Part shown: positions 18,329 through 25,163 of the stretch, piece by piece
Layout: every line of letters begins with the position of its first letter
Numbering within the stretch: the stretch's first letter is position 1
Assembly: GCA_002371495.1 (NCBI GenBank)
Contig: DFIX01000013.1
Span: forward strand, 39,309 to 66,192
Length of the DNA: 26,884 nt
Direction: 5' to 3'
DNA from: Eggerthellaceae bacterium UBA3686
GTDB lineage: Bacteria > Actinomycetota > Coriobacteriia > Coriobacteriales > Eggerthellaceae
Notes under the pieces: generated by a model
The model's database searches: none
The model's input: only the letters and a program-made list of their open reading frames with translations
Told to the model about the DNA's origin: nothing
Made by a program: the position numbers and the translations under genes

Positions 18329-18685
18329 CTAACGCTCGGCGGGAATCTGGCGGACACTCCACTTCATGGGGTCGCACGGGGGCGTGCCCTGGCCGCAGCC
18401 GCAGCGCACGCCGGGGGCGACAACTTTGTCCCAGTAGTTCTTGTCGGTCTGATAGACCCACTGGATCTCGTCGAGCGTGCCCGTGATCGTGTACCACCAT
18501 TCCATCGAACGGCCGTATCCGGTGAAGCGACCGTCGGTCGCAGGCTCGCCGCACACGGTGCAGTAGATTTCGCACGCACCTTCACCCTCGGGCTTGCCGC
18601 CGAGCGAGTTGCGCGGGCTCACGGCCTCGTCAACGGGAATGGACTGCCCAACCTCTACGGGTTTGATGTCTTCTTTGGTAATCAT
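18329..18685 (-). CDS. Cys-rich small protein of the Mo-enzyme cluster, function unknown
   Basis: I do not recognise this protein. The start is the ATG at 18685 with AAGGAA 7 nt upstream, giving 118 residues; the longer frame to 18832 overlaps non-coding sequence. It has no signal peptide or membrane helix. Cysteines come in two groups, CEIYCTVCGE (about 37-44) and VRCGCGQGTPPCDP (about 93-105), with the aromatic block SMEWWYTITGTLDEIQWVYQ between them. This looks like a metal-binding fold (zinc or iron) of the size of a small redox or maturation protein. The spacing (62 bp after the zinc-ribbon gene, then the MFS gene) suggests it belongs to the molybdoenzyme module. Confidence 0.75.
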   Translation of the reverse strand: MITKEDIKPVEVGQSIPVDEAVSPRNSLGGKPEGEGACEIYCTVCGEPATDGRFTGYGRSMEWWYTITGTLDEIQWVYQTDKNYWDKVVAPGVRCGCGQGTPPCDPMKWSVRQIPAER

Positions 18686-18747
18686 CGTCAGATTCCTTAA
18701 GGTTTCGTTAGCTAGAAATCGAGGAGCTCCGCGCGGCCTGCTTGGCC

Positions 18748-18957
18748 CTAGCCAGCGGCGGAACCTCCGCCCGCCTTGGACCCAGAAGAAGTCCCGGGAG
18801 CTTTCGGAAGCGGCGTGCCGCAGGCCTCGCACGCGCCCGATTGCGGGTCGTTCTCGTGCCCGCAGCGCACGCAGATGCCCGCCCCGACGATCGGCCGCGG
18901 CTCAACCGAACCGCACCTCCCACATCGCACGCACACCCGCGTATACCCACCGCACAT
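18748..18957 (-). CDS. Small double zinc-ribbon protein
   Basis: A 69-residue protein with a good ribosome binding site (GAGGAAAG, 3-6 nt before the ATG at 18957). Four Cys pairs are visible: MCGG at the start, CVRCGRCG, CVRCGHEND and CEACGTPLP. The last two form a typical zinc ribbon (C-x2-C-x9-C-x2-C). The tail is Gly/Ser/Ala-rich and probably disordered. Such small ribbons often bind nucleic acid or another protein. It sits between the variable-arm palindrome copy C and the Cys-rich gene, on the same strand as the Mo enzyme. Its function is unknown. Confidence 0.7.
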   Translation of the reverse strand: MCGGYTRVCVRCGRCGSVEPRPIVGAGICVRCGHENDPQSGACEACGTPLPKAPGTSSGSKAGGGSAAG

Positions 18958-19067
18958 CCGCTTTCCTCCTCGAACTACGCGAAACGAGCATTTGAGCTTG
19001 ATTTGCTGCAGAGATTCCAGCTAATTCTTTAGAGATAACCGCCCGTCCTTACAATCGGGTCCCCGAA

Positions 19068-19177
19068 GCGCCCCGTGTTCGGAGGCGTGACTCCGGCGAT
19101 TCTGCAGGCACCTTCTTCCCAAATCCACTTAGGTTTAGCCGAAGCCAAGCCGGAGCGCGCCTCCGAACACGGGGCGC
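19068..19177 (+). repeat. Variable-arm palindromic element, copy C
   Basis: Arms 19068-19087 and 19158-19177 pair perfectly over 20 bp; the outer arm is GCG-CCCCGTGTT and the inner arm CGGAGGCG. The core begins TGACTCCGGCGATTCTGCAG and ends AGCCGAAGCCAAGCCGGAG; only the middle of the loop differs from copies A and B. The right flank CGCGGCGGGACG is also shared with copy B. It lies downstream of the Mo/Fe-S operon and its terminator hairpin and about 110 bp upstream of the zinc-ribbon gene. Confidence 0.85.
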
Positions 19178-19221
19178 GGCGGGACGAAGAAGACGCTAAA
19201 AGTTCTCAGCTTCGTTTCGCA

Positions 19222-19250
19222 CGGGGCGGGAGTAACCTCCTCCCGCCCCG
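19222..19250 (-). terminator. GC-rich hairpin after the Fe-S gene
   Basis: CGGGGCGGGA (19222-19231) pairs perfectly with TCCCGCCCCG (19241-19250), 9-nt loop, 18 bp after the Fe-S stop. No T-run follows, so it may be a Rho-assisted or partial terminator of the Mo/Fe-S operon. Confidence 0.6.
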
Positions 19251-19268
19251 CTCGCAACGTGCGCCAGC

Positions 19269-19628
19269 CTATTCGGCAACGCCGGACTTCGGCACGAAGA
19301 GCACGCTCTTGGTCTTGGTGGTCGCGAGCTTGGCCGCGAGCTCCTCGACCGGACCGTAATCCATGCACAGCGCCTGGCAGTGCTTCACGCAGGTCGGCTT
19401 CTTGCCCTTGCCCACGCGCTCGGCGCACAGGTCGCACATGTCGGTCGGAATCGGCACGCAGTCGAGCTGCCAGTGCTTCTTGTCGATCTGCCAGGGGCCG
19501 ATCTCTTCCATCTTGATGCCGTACTGGCCTACCGGGATGTCATGTTCGACGGCGCAGGCCATCTCGCAGGACATGCAGCCGGTGCAGTACTCGTAGTTGA
19601 TCAGAAGACCATATGCTTTCTCAGCCAT
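19269..19628 (-). CDS. Small [4Fe-4S] electron-transfer subunit of the Mo enzyme
   Basis: A 119-residue ferredoxin-like protein resembling a shortened DmsB/NrfC or transhydroxylase beta subunit. The first cluster motif is C15-x2-C18-x2-C21-x3-C25 (YCTGCMSCEMAC). The second set is C65-x2-C68 and C80-x3-C84 in MCDLCAERVGKGKKPTCVKHCQ, with C57 and C88 extra. This is enough for two [4Fe-4S] clusters, against four in full-length DmsB. There is no signal peptide or membrane helix. The ATG follows the stop of the Mo subunit gene by 3 bp, and its ribosome binding site (GGAGG) lies inside that gene, so the two are made together and almost certainly form one complex or electron relay. Confidence 0.92.
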   Translation of the reverse strand: MAEKAYGLLINYEYCTGCMSCEMACAVEHDIPVGQYGIKMEEIGPWQIDKKHWQLDCVPIPTDMCDLCAERVGKGKKPTCVKHCQALCMDYGPVEELAAKLATTKTKSVLFVPKSGVAE

Positions 19629-19631
19629 GAG

Positions 19632-22043
19632 TTACGCCTCCATCTCTGCTTCGTAGGTGAAGTTGCGGAACGAGCCCTCGGCGAAGCGCTCCTTGGGATG
19701 CTCGGGCGCCGGCAGCGGAATCTCGTCGAGCTCGCACTTGTACACCTTGCACAGGTAGCACTTGGACTGGTTGCCGAAGCCCGTGTCGCCGCACTCGGAA
19801 GGCAGGACGACGTTGATGTTGCGGGCATAGGTCGCGAAGCAGCCTTCGCCCTGGTCCTCGGGGTCGGCCTCGGGGAACCACCAGCCGTGGTCGGCCTGGA
19901 CGACGCGCGGGTCGACGATCGGGGTGATGTGCGCGCGCTCGCGGCAGCGGCCGATCGGCGACTCGATCCAGCACCAGTCGCCTTCCTCGATGCCGCGCTC
20001 AGCAGCGGCGTCGGGATGGATCTCGAAGCGGGGATCGGGATACTTCGAGCGCAGGCGGTTCATCTGGCGATGCTCGGAGTGGAACGACTCGTAATGGCGG
20101 GCGCCGGTGGTCAGCACCAGGTTGTATTCCTTGTACAGCTCGGGCTGGCTATACGGGCTCATGGGCGGCTCTGCGTAGTACGGCAGCGGCTTCTGACCCC
20201 ACTGAGCCAGCAGCAGCGAGTACAGCTCGATGCGGCCGGTCATCGTGTTGAAGCCAAGCTGGCCGTCGGGGCGCTGCTCGCCCTTGGCGTACTTGAAGTA
20301 GTGGAACTCGGGGTAGATCCAGTTGAGCTTGCGGGAATCGTCGTAGGTGATCCCGGCTTCCTGGATCAGGTAGCTGAAGTACTCCTCGAGCGTCTCGCCC
20401 GGCCACAGGTCCTTGTTCCAGCGGCGGCCGAGCTCCCAGTTGATCTGGAAGTCGTCCTTGGACTCGCCCATCGGCTCGCAGGCCTTGTTGGTGTTCTGGA
20501 TGTAATACCACACCGAGCGCAGGCCCTCGCGCTCCGGGTAGAAGCACAGCGGCAGCACGACGTCGCAGTTGGCCATGAGCGTCGGGGTCATGAAGCAGTC
20601 GACGCCGACGACGAAGTCGCAGTTCTTCAGGCCCTTCTCGACGCGCGGCTCGGGGTCCTGGGCGCAGCACGCAAGCGGGTTGGTGGACTGGATCCAGGCG
20701 CCGTGGATCTTGAACGGACGGCCGGTGACCAGCTGGTCGATCATCGAGTCGGCCTGGCACTGGACCATGCCGGAGTTGGTGATCATCTCGTAGGTCGAGC
20801 CGATGCGCTCCTTCTCCTGCTGCGGGGTGAAGACCTCTCGGGGATCAGGCGGCAGCCAGACTTCGGTGTTGTACGGGTCGTGAACGGTGATCATGCCGCC
20901 CGGTCGATCGACCTGGCCGGTGATGCACCACAGGTTGTGGACGGCCTGCGATGCGGTGATGCACTGCAGGTTCATGTCGAGCGCGAGGCCCCACTGCACG
21001 GCGGTGGGCTGCTCGGCCATCATCTCGGAAGCCTTGATGATGTCTTCCTTCTCGAGCCAGCAGACTTCGGCGGCCTGGTCCAGGTCGTAGGGCTTCACAG
21101 CTTCGTAGTACTCGTCGAAGCCGTAGCACCACTTGTCGACGAAGTCGGCGTCGTAAAGGTCGTTCTCGATGATGTACTTGCTCATGGCCAGCGCCAGCAT
21201 CGAGTCGGTGCCCGGGCGCAGCTGCAGCCAGAGCTCAGCACGCGATGCGAGCCAGGTCAGGCGCGGGTCAACCACGACGAGCTTGGAGCCGCGCTGCATG
21301 CAGTCGACGACCCAGTGGCCCAGGTTGCCGTCGGCATTGGCGATCAGCGGGTTGTTGCCCCAGATGAAGATGTTCTTCGGAGCGACCCACTCGGGATTGT
21401 CGTAGCGGTCGGGGAACTGCATGCTGAAGTCGGGACAGGTGTAGCAGCCCATGATGGTGTTGGCTGCGGCCACGCGCGGGACGTAGCATGCATTGCCCGA
21501 ATGGAAGTACGAGTACTGGATGGAGCCCAGCGCGTAGCCCAGGCGGGCGTTGATCGGCGGGGTCACGCGGCCGGTGCCGGAGGCGAAGATGATGGACTTG
21601 CCGCCGAACTCGTCACGGATGGCCGTGAACTTCTCGTCGATCATGTCGTAGGCTTCTTCCCACGTGATGCGGGTCCACTTGTCGGCCTTGCCGCGGTCCT
21701 TCGGGTCGCGCTTCATGGGATAGAGCAGACGGTCGGGATGGTAGATGGCCTCGGCCACGTCCAGGCAGCGCATGCACAGACGACCCTGGTAGTAGGGGTT
21801 CTCCTCGTCGCCTTCGACCTTGATGAACTTGCCGGTCTCCTTGTCGGTGTAGACGATGACGCCGCAGCCGTCATGGCAGCCGGGGGCCGACCATGCGGCG
21901 GAGCGGGTGCAGATCATGCCGTCTTCTTCCCACTGCCACGGCACGTCGCCGCCCGTGTACATGACGGGAGGCTCGTTGAAGAACGTCGGGCGCACTTCTT
22001 TCGATGAATCGCTGTCGTGAGGAATGTCAATTCTTTGAGTCAC
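19632..22043 (-). CDS. Molybdo-bis-PGD oxidoreductase (DMSO reductase family; catechol-dehydroxylase/acetylene-hydratase-like), substrate unknown
   Basis: The catalytic subunit, 803 residues from the preferred GTG at 22043 (GAGAGAG about 10 nt upstream); the frame runs open to 22118. There is no Tat signal, so it should be cytoplasmic. Cys residues for the N-terminal [4Fe-4S] cluster are in APGCHDGCGVIVY (C56, C60) and GRLCMRCLD (C90, C93), with C45 as the first Cys; the first gap is 10 residues instead of 2-3. The block continues HPDRLLYPMKR and WTRITWEEAYDMI, typical of the family. C186 in HSGNACYVPR is the likely Mo ligand (inference). IFIWGNNPLIANADG and WIQSTNPLACCAQDP are cofactor-binding blocks; the C-terminal domain ends in a second Cys-rich stretch (SKCYLCKVYKCE, about 769-780). 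The overall type resembles the molybdenum enzymes of Eggerthellaceae that dehydroxylate catechols, and acetylene hydratase or pyrogallol transhydroxylase. The reaction here is not determined. Confidence 0.9.
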   Translation of the reverse strand: MTQRIDIPHDSDSSKEVRPTFFNEPPVMYTGGDVPWQWEEDGMICTRSAAWSAPGCHDGCGVIVYTDKETGKFIKVEGDEENPYYQGRLCMRCLDVAEAIYHPDRLLYPMKRDPKDRGKADKWTRITWEEAYDMIDEKFTAIRDEFGGKSIIFASGTGRVTPPINARLGYALGSIQYSYFHSGNACYVPRVAAANTIMGCYTCPDFSMQFPDRYDNPEWVAPKNIFIWGNNPLIANADGNLGHWVVDCMQRGSKLVVVDPRLTWLASRAELWLQLRPGTDSMLALAMSKYIIENDLYDADFVDKWCYGFDEYYEAVKPYDLDQAAEVCWLEKEDIIKASEMMAEQPTAVQWGLALDMNLQCITASQAVHNLWCITGQVDRPGGMITVHDPYNTEVWLPPDPREVFTPQQEKERIGSTYEMITNSGMVQCQADSMIDQLVTGRPFKIHGAWIQSTNPLACCAQDPEPRVEKGLKNCDFVVGVDCFMTPTLMANCDVVLPLCFYPEREGLRSVWYYIQNTNKACEPMGESKDDFQINWELGRRWNKDLWPGETLEEYFSYLIQEAGITYDDSRKLNWIYPEFHYFKYAKGEQRPDGQLGFNTMTGRIELYSLLLAQWGQKPLPYYAEPPMSPYSQPELYKEYNLVLTTGARHYESFHSEHRQMNRLRSKYPDPRFEIHPDAAAERGIEEGDWCWIESPIGRCRERAHITPIVDPRVVQADHGWWFPEADPEDQGEGCFATYARNINVVLPSECGDTGFGNQSKCYLCKVYKCELDEIPLPAPEHPKERFAEGSFRNFTYEAEMEA

Positions 22044-22175
22044 AGCTACATCACTCTCTCTTACTTGTACGGTTACTTTCGGCGAAAGCGGCCTCGCGGC
22101 CTGCCCGGGGCGCCACACGTGGCGATATCGCAGATTCCCCCTTCTCGCGTTCTTCCCCCGGATTTCGTCTGCCGC

Positions 22176-22223
22176 AAAGGTACGCGCGTAGAGAGATCTC
22201 GACTTCCCGAGACGAGTACCTTT
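22176..22223. promoter_or_regulatory. Dyad in the leader of the Mo operon
   Basis: AAAGGTAC (22176-22183) and GTACCTTT (22216-22223) form an 8-bp inverted repeat. Inside are GAGATCTC (22193-22200) and TCTCG/CGAGA. It lies between the predicted promoter and the Mo start codon, so it could be an mRNA structure or a regulator-binding site. Confidence 0.4.
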
Positions 22224-22261
22224 CGCGTTTTGGAACGCGCAGATCGAGGTATGGACCGTTC

Positions 22262-22291
22262 AGTATGATGTGTTTCCCAGGGGTTTTACAA
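22262..22291 (-). promoter_or_regulatory. Possible promoter of the Mo/Fe-S operon
   Basis: The minus strand has TTGTAA (22286-22291), an 18-nt spacer and CATACT (22262-22267). Each box matches the consensus at 4 of 6 positions. If used, the transcript carries a leader of about 210 nt before the GTG at 22043. Confidence 0.4.
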
Positions 22292-22463
22292 AACGATGCA
22301 AAGCGTCTTCTAACATCGGCGCAAGCGCGGTCCAGGTTTCAGTCCAAAAGTATGAGGGCCTCATCACATTCGATTATCGATTTCAGGCATATCGTACAAG
22401 GGATGGTTTTTTGGCTGTAGCTAGAATCTGCGCAAGACGAAAGTGGCCGTCCGCATTTGGCTC

Positions 22464-22529
22464 ATACCCTTACGCTTTCGCTAAAACGACCTAAGGGTAT
22501 CAACGCTCTGTTAAAAGACCGTAAGGGCA
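22464..22529. promoter_or_regulatory. Triplet of TAAGGGTAT-like half-sites upstream of the LuxR gene
   Basis: ATACCCTTA (22464-22472) and TAAGGGTAT (22492-22500) are a perfect 9-bp inverted repeat; TAAGGGCAC (22522-22530) is a third half-site. Centres are 28 and 30 bp apart, close to three helical turns, so all would lie on one face of the DNA. This suits a dimeric LuxR/NarL-type regulator. It lies 70-136 bp upstream of the regulator's ATG. Confidence 0.5.
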
Positions 22530-22599
22530 CAAACAGGCGGCGACGAGCGTGCGGGCGATTCATCATATTGGCTGGCGCGACCTTAGGGGGAAGGTCTCG

Positions 22600-24012
22600 A
22601 TGGCACACAAACGACTGGGCTTCATGCAGCTCACCATCATATTGGGCTTCAGCCTGTATTACGCGTGGTATCTCGTCACGTTCTTCGGGCTGTTCATGTA
22701 CTCACCGACCGAGGCGACGTTCTCGCAAGTTCATTTAGGGCAGGCGACGTTCTTCCTCGGCAGCATCATCGCGACCTTCGGGTTACTCGGCGCGTTTCGC
22801 AAAGCCAACAGCGTCGCAATCGGACATTCGCGCTTCCTGTTTTTGGCTAGCCTCATCCCCGGCATGGCGATGGCAGCGCTTTGCACCATTGGGGAAGCCG
22901 TCGGCTATCCAGATTTGTGGATGTTCTACCTCGCCTGCTTCCTTACCGGCGTTTCAGCTGCATTCGGATTCATGCTCTGGGAAGACCTCGCGACGCACGG
23001 GTACCTCAACCGCGGCGTTTTAGCCCATGGAACGATCTTCTGCGCGGGCGGGATCATCTTCATCGTCACCTCGCTCGCGCTTTCGCACTTTGAAACCGCC
23101 ATCGCATCTGTTCTGCTGCTCGTGGCGAGCACGGCGCTTCTCGCCTTCATCACACCGCGTTGCAACGCGATCGAGGACAAACCGGTCGAGCCGGTCAAGG
23201 AGTATTTCGCGAGTGTCTGGCATATCGATGCCGCCGTGGCTATATTGAATGTCGCGTTCGGATTCTCCTTCATCATGCTCTACCAGATCGATTCGATGGC
23301 CTTGCTCGTCATCATGGCATGCGCTATCTTCGCCGACTTGGTCTTTTCAATCGTGTTCGGGTGGGGCAAATGGATGCAATTCGCCGGAGCCGTACGCATC
23401 TGCATCGCGTTCGCCTCGTGCGCGCTTTTGCTGTTCGTGTGCCTCGGGGAAACGGCGAAGATCATCGCGCTCGGCGTGCTCGTGGTGTTCTGGTTCATCT
23501 TCCGCACCATCAACGGCGGCTCACTCACCGACCTTGCCAATCGCCGCGATTTCTCGATGCTGTATTCCTCCACGCGAGGTAAATTGCCGACCAATATCGG
23601 CTTTATGATCGGCTTGGGGATGGGGGTCATCGTCGTCGCCGTGCCCGTGCCGGAGGTTTCACTCGTCTACGTGCCGCTCGCACTCGTAGCCGCCTTCATC
23701 ATCGCTGCACTGTTCTTCCTACCCTACGACAACGACCCGACCGCCGGGTACAAAACGCTGGCCATCGTAGACATGCACGAATCGGCTGAGCATGACATGA
23801 AGGCAACTTGCGAGGCGATTGCCACGCGATACAAGCTTTCGCCGCGCGAATCGGAAGTTCTCGCCTACCTGGTGAAAGGCCGCAACGCCAAACACATCGC
23901 CGAGAAGCTCTACCTCAGCGAATCCACGATCAAGACCCACATCTCCAACATCTACCGCAAAGTCGGCGTCCACTCACAACAAGAGCTCCTTGACGCCATC
24001 GAGGAACGCTAA
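22600..24012 (+). CDS. Membrane-anchored LuxR-type transcriptional regulator
   Basis: A 470-residue protein from the ATG at 22600 (MAHKRLGFMQL), with GGGGGAAGG 5 nt upstream; the longer frame to 22549 has no ribosome binding site. The first 380 residues form about 12 membrane helices of MFS-like type. After a linker (about 385-410) comes a C-terminal LuxR/GerE helix-turn-helix: LSPRESEVLAYLVKGRNAKHI, then AEKLYLSESTIKTHISNIYR and KVGVHSQQELLDAI. No receiver domain is present. Eggerthellaceae carry many such membrane LuxR regulators beside individual reductase genes, where they switch on the neighbouring enzyme in response to its substrate (known in general terms). Divergent placement from the Mo operon strongly suggests it controls that operon. 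The membrane part may sense the substrate directly. Confidence 0.92.
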   Translation: MAHKRLGFMQLTIILGFSLYYAWYLVTFFGLFMYSPTEATFSQVHLGQATFFLGSIIATFGLLGAFRKANSVAIGHSRFLFLASLIPGMAMAALCTIGEAVGYPDLWMFYLACFLTGVSAAFGFMLWEDLATHGYLNRGVLAHGTIFCAGGIIFIVTSLALSHFETAIASVLLLVASTALLAFITPRCNAIEDKPVEPVKEYFASVWHIDAAVAILNVAFGFSFIMLYQIDSMALLVIMACAIFADLVFSIVFGWGKWMQFAGAVRICIAFASCALLLFVCLGETAKIIALGVLVVFWFIFRTINGGSLTDLANRRDFSMLYSSTRGKLPTNIGFMIGLGMGVIVVAVPVPEVSLVYVPLALVAAFIIAALFFLPYDNDPTAGYKTLAIVDMHESAEHDMKATCEAIATRYKLSPRESEVLAYLVKGRNAKHIAEKLYLSESTIKTHISNIYRKVGVHSQQELLDAIEER

Positions 24013-24016
24013 AGTA

Positions 24017-24095
24017 AGCGGGACGAAAGGCCTTGGCCTCCCGTTCCGCTTTGGCGTGCATTCGTCGTGGGACGAAAGACCTGGTCTTCCGTCCC
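24017..24095 (+). terminator. Two related tandem hairpins after the LuxR gene
   Basis: Hairpin 1 (24017-24050) and hairpin 2 (24069-24095) share GGGACGAAAG(G/A)CC and the matching 3' side. In hairpin 1 the inner stem is GGCC/GGCC; in hairpin 2 it is AGACC/GGTCT, a compensatory change that keeps pairing. They lie between convergent genes and probably serve as terminators; only weak T-rich sequence follows (TAATCTTATATTT). Confidence 0.6.
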
Positions 24096-24101
24096 GTAAT
24101 C

Positions 24102-24500
24102 TTATATTTCCGCCGGCGCGGTCTCCGCCGCCTGGAACTCTCCCTCGAACTCTTGCGGATGGAGTTTCGCATAGAGCGCGCCAGCGAATATGCCGAGCGG
24201 GATCTGGAGCACGACGACGCAGAAGATGATGATGAACGCCATCCAGTTGCCCGCCGTGAAGCCCGCGACGAGTGTGCCGGCAAACGCGGCGCCGGCATCC
24301 ATGAACGTCGCAATCGCACCAGCGCCGCCGACTGCCTCGAGGATGCCCATCACGCCAAACGGCATGAGAATCGCTCCCAACGAGATGCTCCCAATGAGCA
24401 CGTACTGCGGATTCCAATGCGTAACCGTTACGATGAGCTGGAATAACGCGCACAGGCAACCGCCAACGAGAAACGCCTGGACCAACTGAAGTATTACCAC
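24102..24500 (-). CDS. SpoVA-like small membrane protein (second of pair)
   Basis: About 132 residues from a GTG at 24500, 8 nt after GGGGAG; alternative GTGs are at 24506 and 24509, and an ATG at 24545 lies inside the upstream gene. Four hydrophobic helices are evident. QAFLVGGCLCALFQLIV, then LIGSISLGAILMPFGVMGILEAVGGAGAIATFMDAGAAFAG resemble SpoVAC/SpoVAE, the channel proteins that move dipicolinic acid in Clostridia and Bacilli spores: the (I/F)VGG(x)C(x)xxQ start and the GAGA-x-GFG-like segment. The tail is acidic (HPQEFEGEFQAAETA). The start is 14 nt after the stop of the sister gene, so they are co-translated. Coriobacteria are not known to form spores, so the role is unknown. Confidence 0.6.
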   Translation of the reverse strand: MVILQLVQAFLVGGCLCALFQLIVTVTHWNPQYVLIGSISLGAILMPFGVMGILEAVGGAGAIATFMDAGAAFAGTLVAGFTAGNWMAFIIIFCVVVLQIPLGIFAGALYAKLHPQEFEGEFQAAETAPAEI

Positions 24501-24513
24501 GATCACCACTCCC

Positions 24514-24903
24514 CTACAAGACGAACGACACGATGAGCGCCACAACGAACGCCACGAGCAGACCGCTGCCGGACAAGCGCACGACGAGCATAATGCCCGC
24601 CTTCACACCTGCAGCCTTCGAGCCGGTCGCCTGACGCGCACCGCAATATGCCGCCGCAACGCCTGCCGTGAGGCCGGAGATGGGAAGCATCGCGCCGATG
24701 AAGCCGTAATCGGTCCACTTGTTGTAGATTCCCGACGGAAAGATAGCCACCGCGAACAAACACATGATCATGAGCGTCAGCGGAATGACGAATGGGGACT
24801 CCGCCCCGAGCGCCGCCAACAGAATCAAGCGAACGGCTTCGGCTGCAAGCAGCAGCAAACCTCCCGTCAAAAACGCGCGACCAACTGGTTTGAGCACTTC
24901 CAT
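24514..24903 (-). CDS. SpoVA-like small membrane protein (first of pair)
   Basis: 129 residues from the ATG at 24903 (MEVLKPVGRAFLTGG), with AAGGTGG 6-8 nt upstream; a longer frame to 24936 lacks a signal. Four predicted membrane helices: AFLTGGLLLLAAEAVRLILL, PFVIPLTLMIMCLFAVAIF, YGFIGAMLPISGLTAGVAAAY and LLVAFVVALIVSFVL. The FLTGG start and the loop between helices 3 and 4 match the plan of its partner downstream, so the two look like a heteromeric membrane complex of the SpoVA type. Assignment is by general resemblance, not a firm signature. Confidence 0.6.
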   Translation of the reverse strand: MEVLKPVGRAFLTGGLLLLAAEAVRLILLAALGAESPFVIPLTLMIMCLFAVAIFPSGIYNKWTDYGFIGAMLPISGLTAGVAAAYCGARQATGSKAAGVKAGIMLVVRLSGSGLLVAFVVALIVSFVL

Positions 24904-25163
24904 ATAAGACCCACCTTCCCAAAATCGTTGGTCCAAGAGTATCGGGAACGGGAATGCCTCCCCATCGTCTTTCCGTTCATTTCTTCAATTTGGAACTCTC
25001 GGTACCATATGCTGAACTGGGCATTTGCATAAGCGTTTTCAAACAGCGCTTTCCCCCTTACAAAAAGGAACCGTTTCGACTACCGTATGAAGAGAGCCGA
25101 ACTGAGACAAAACCGCCCGCGCGAACGAGCTAGCCTCTCGTCCCGCCGGAATGGAGAAACGCC
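24904..25163. other. Divergent gap between the SpoVA-like pair and the DGQHR gene
   Basis: The 260 bp between divergent genes should hold promoters for both, but I see no convincing -35/-10 pair on either strand. It is more AT-rich than its surroundings around 24990-25080. No open frame with a ribosome binding site was found. Confidence 0.5.

Noticed and set aside
18708..18950. 80-codon Arg/Ala-rich frame overlapping the zinc-ribbon gene
   Set aside because: Out-of-frame shadow with no ribosome binding site; the Cys-patterned frame with GAGGAAAG is the real gene.
19380..22007. 875-codon open frame opposite the Mo enzyme gene
   Set aside because: Antisense shadow of the molybdoenzyme: Leu/Val/Ala/Asp-rich with no recognisable domain and no start signal.
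22122..22131. GCGATATCGC palindrome in the Mo leader, also found at 26101-26110 before the 57-aa gene
   Set aside because: A 10-bp palindrome in a high-GC genome can recur by chance, and the two sites have no other similarity, so I do not claim a shared regulator.
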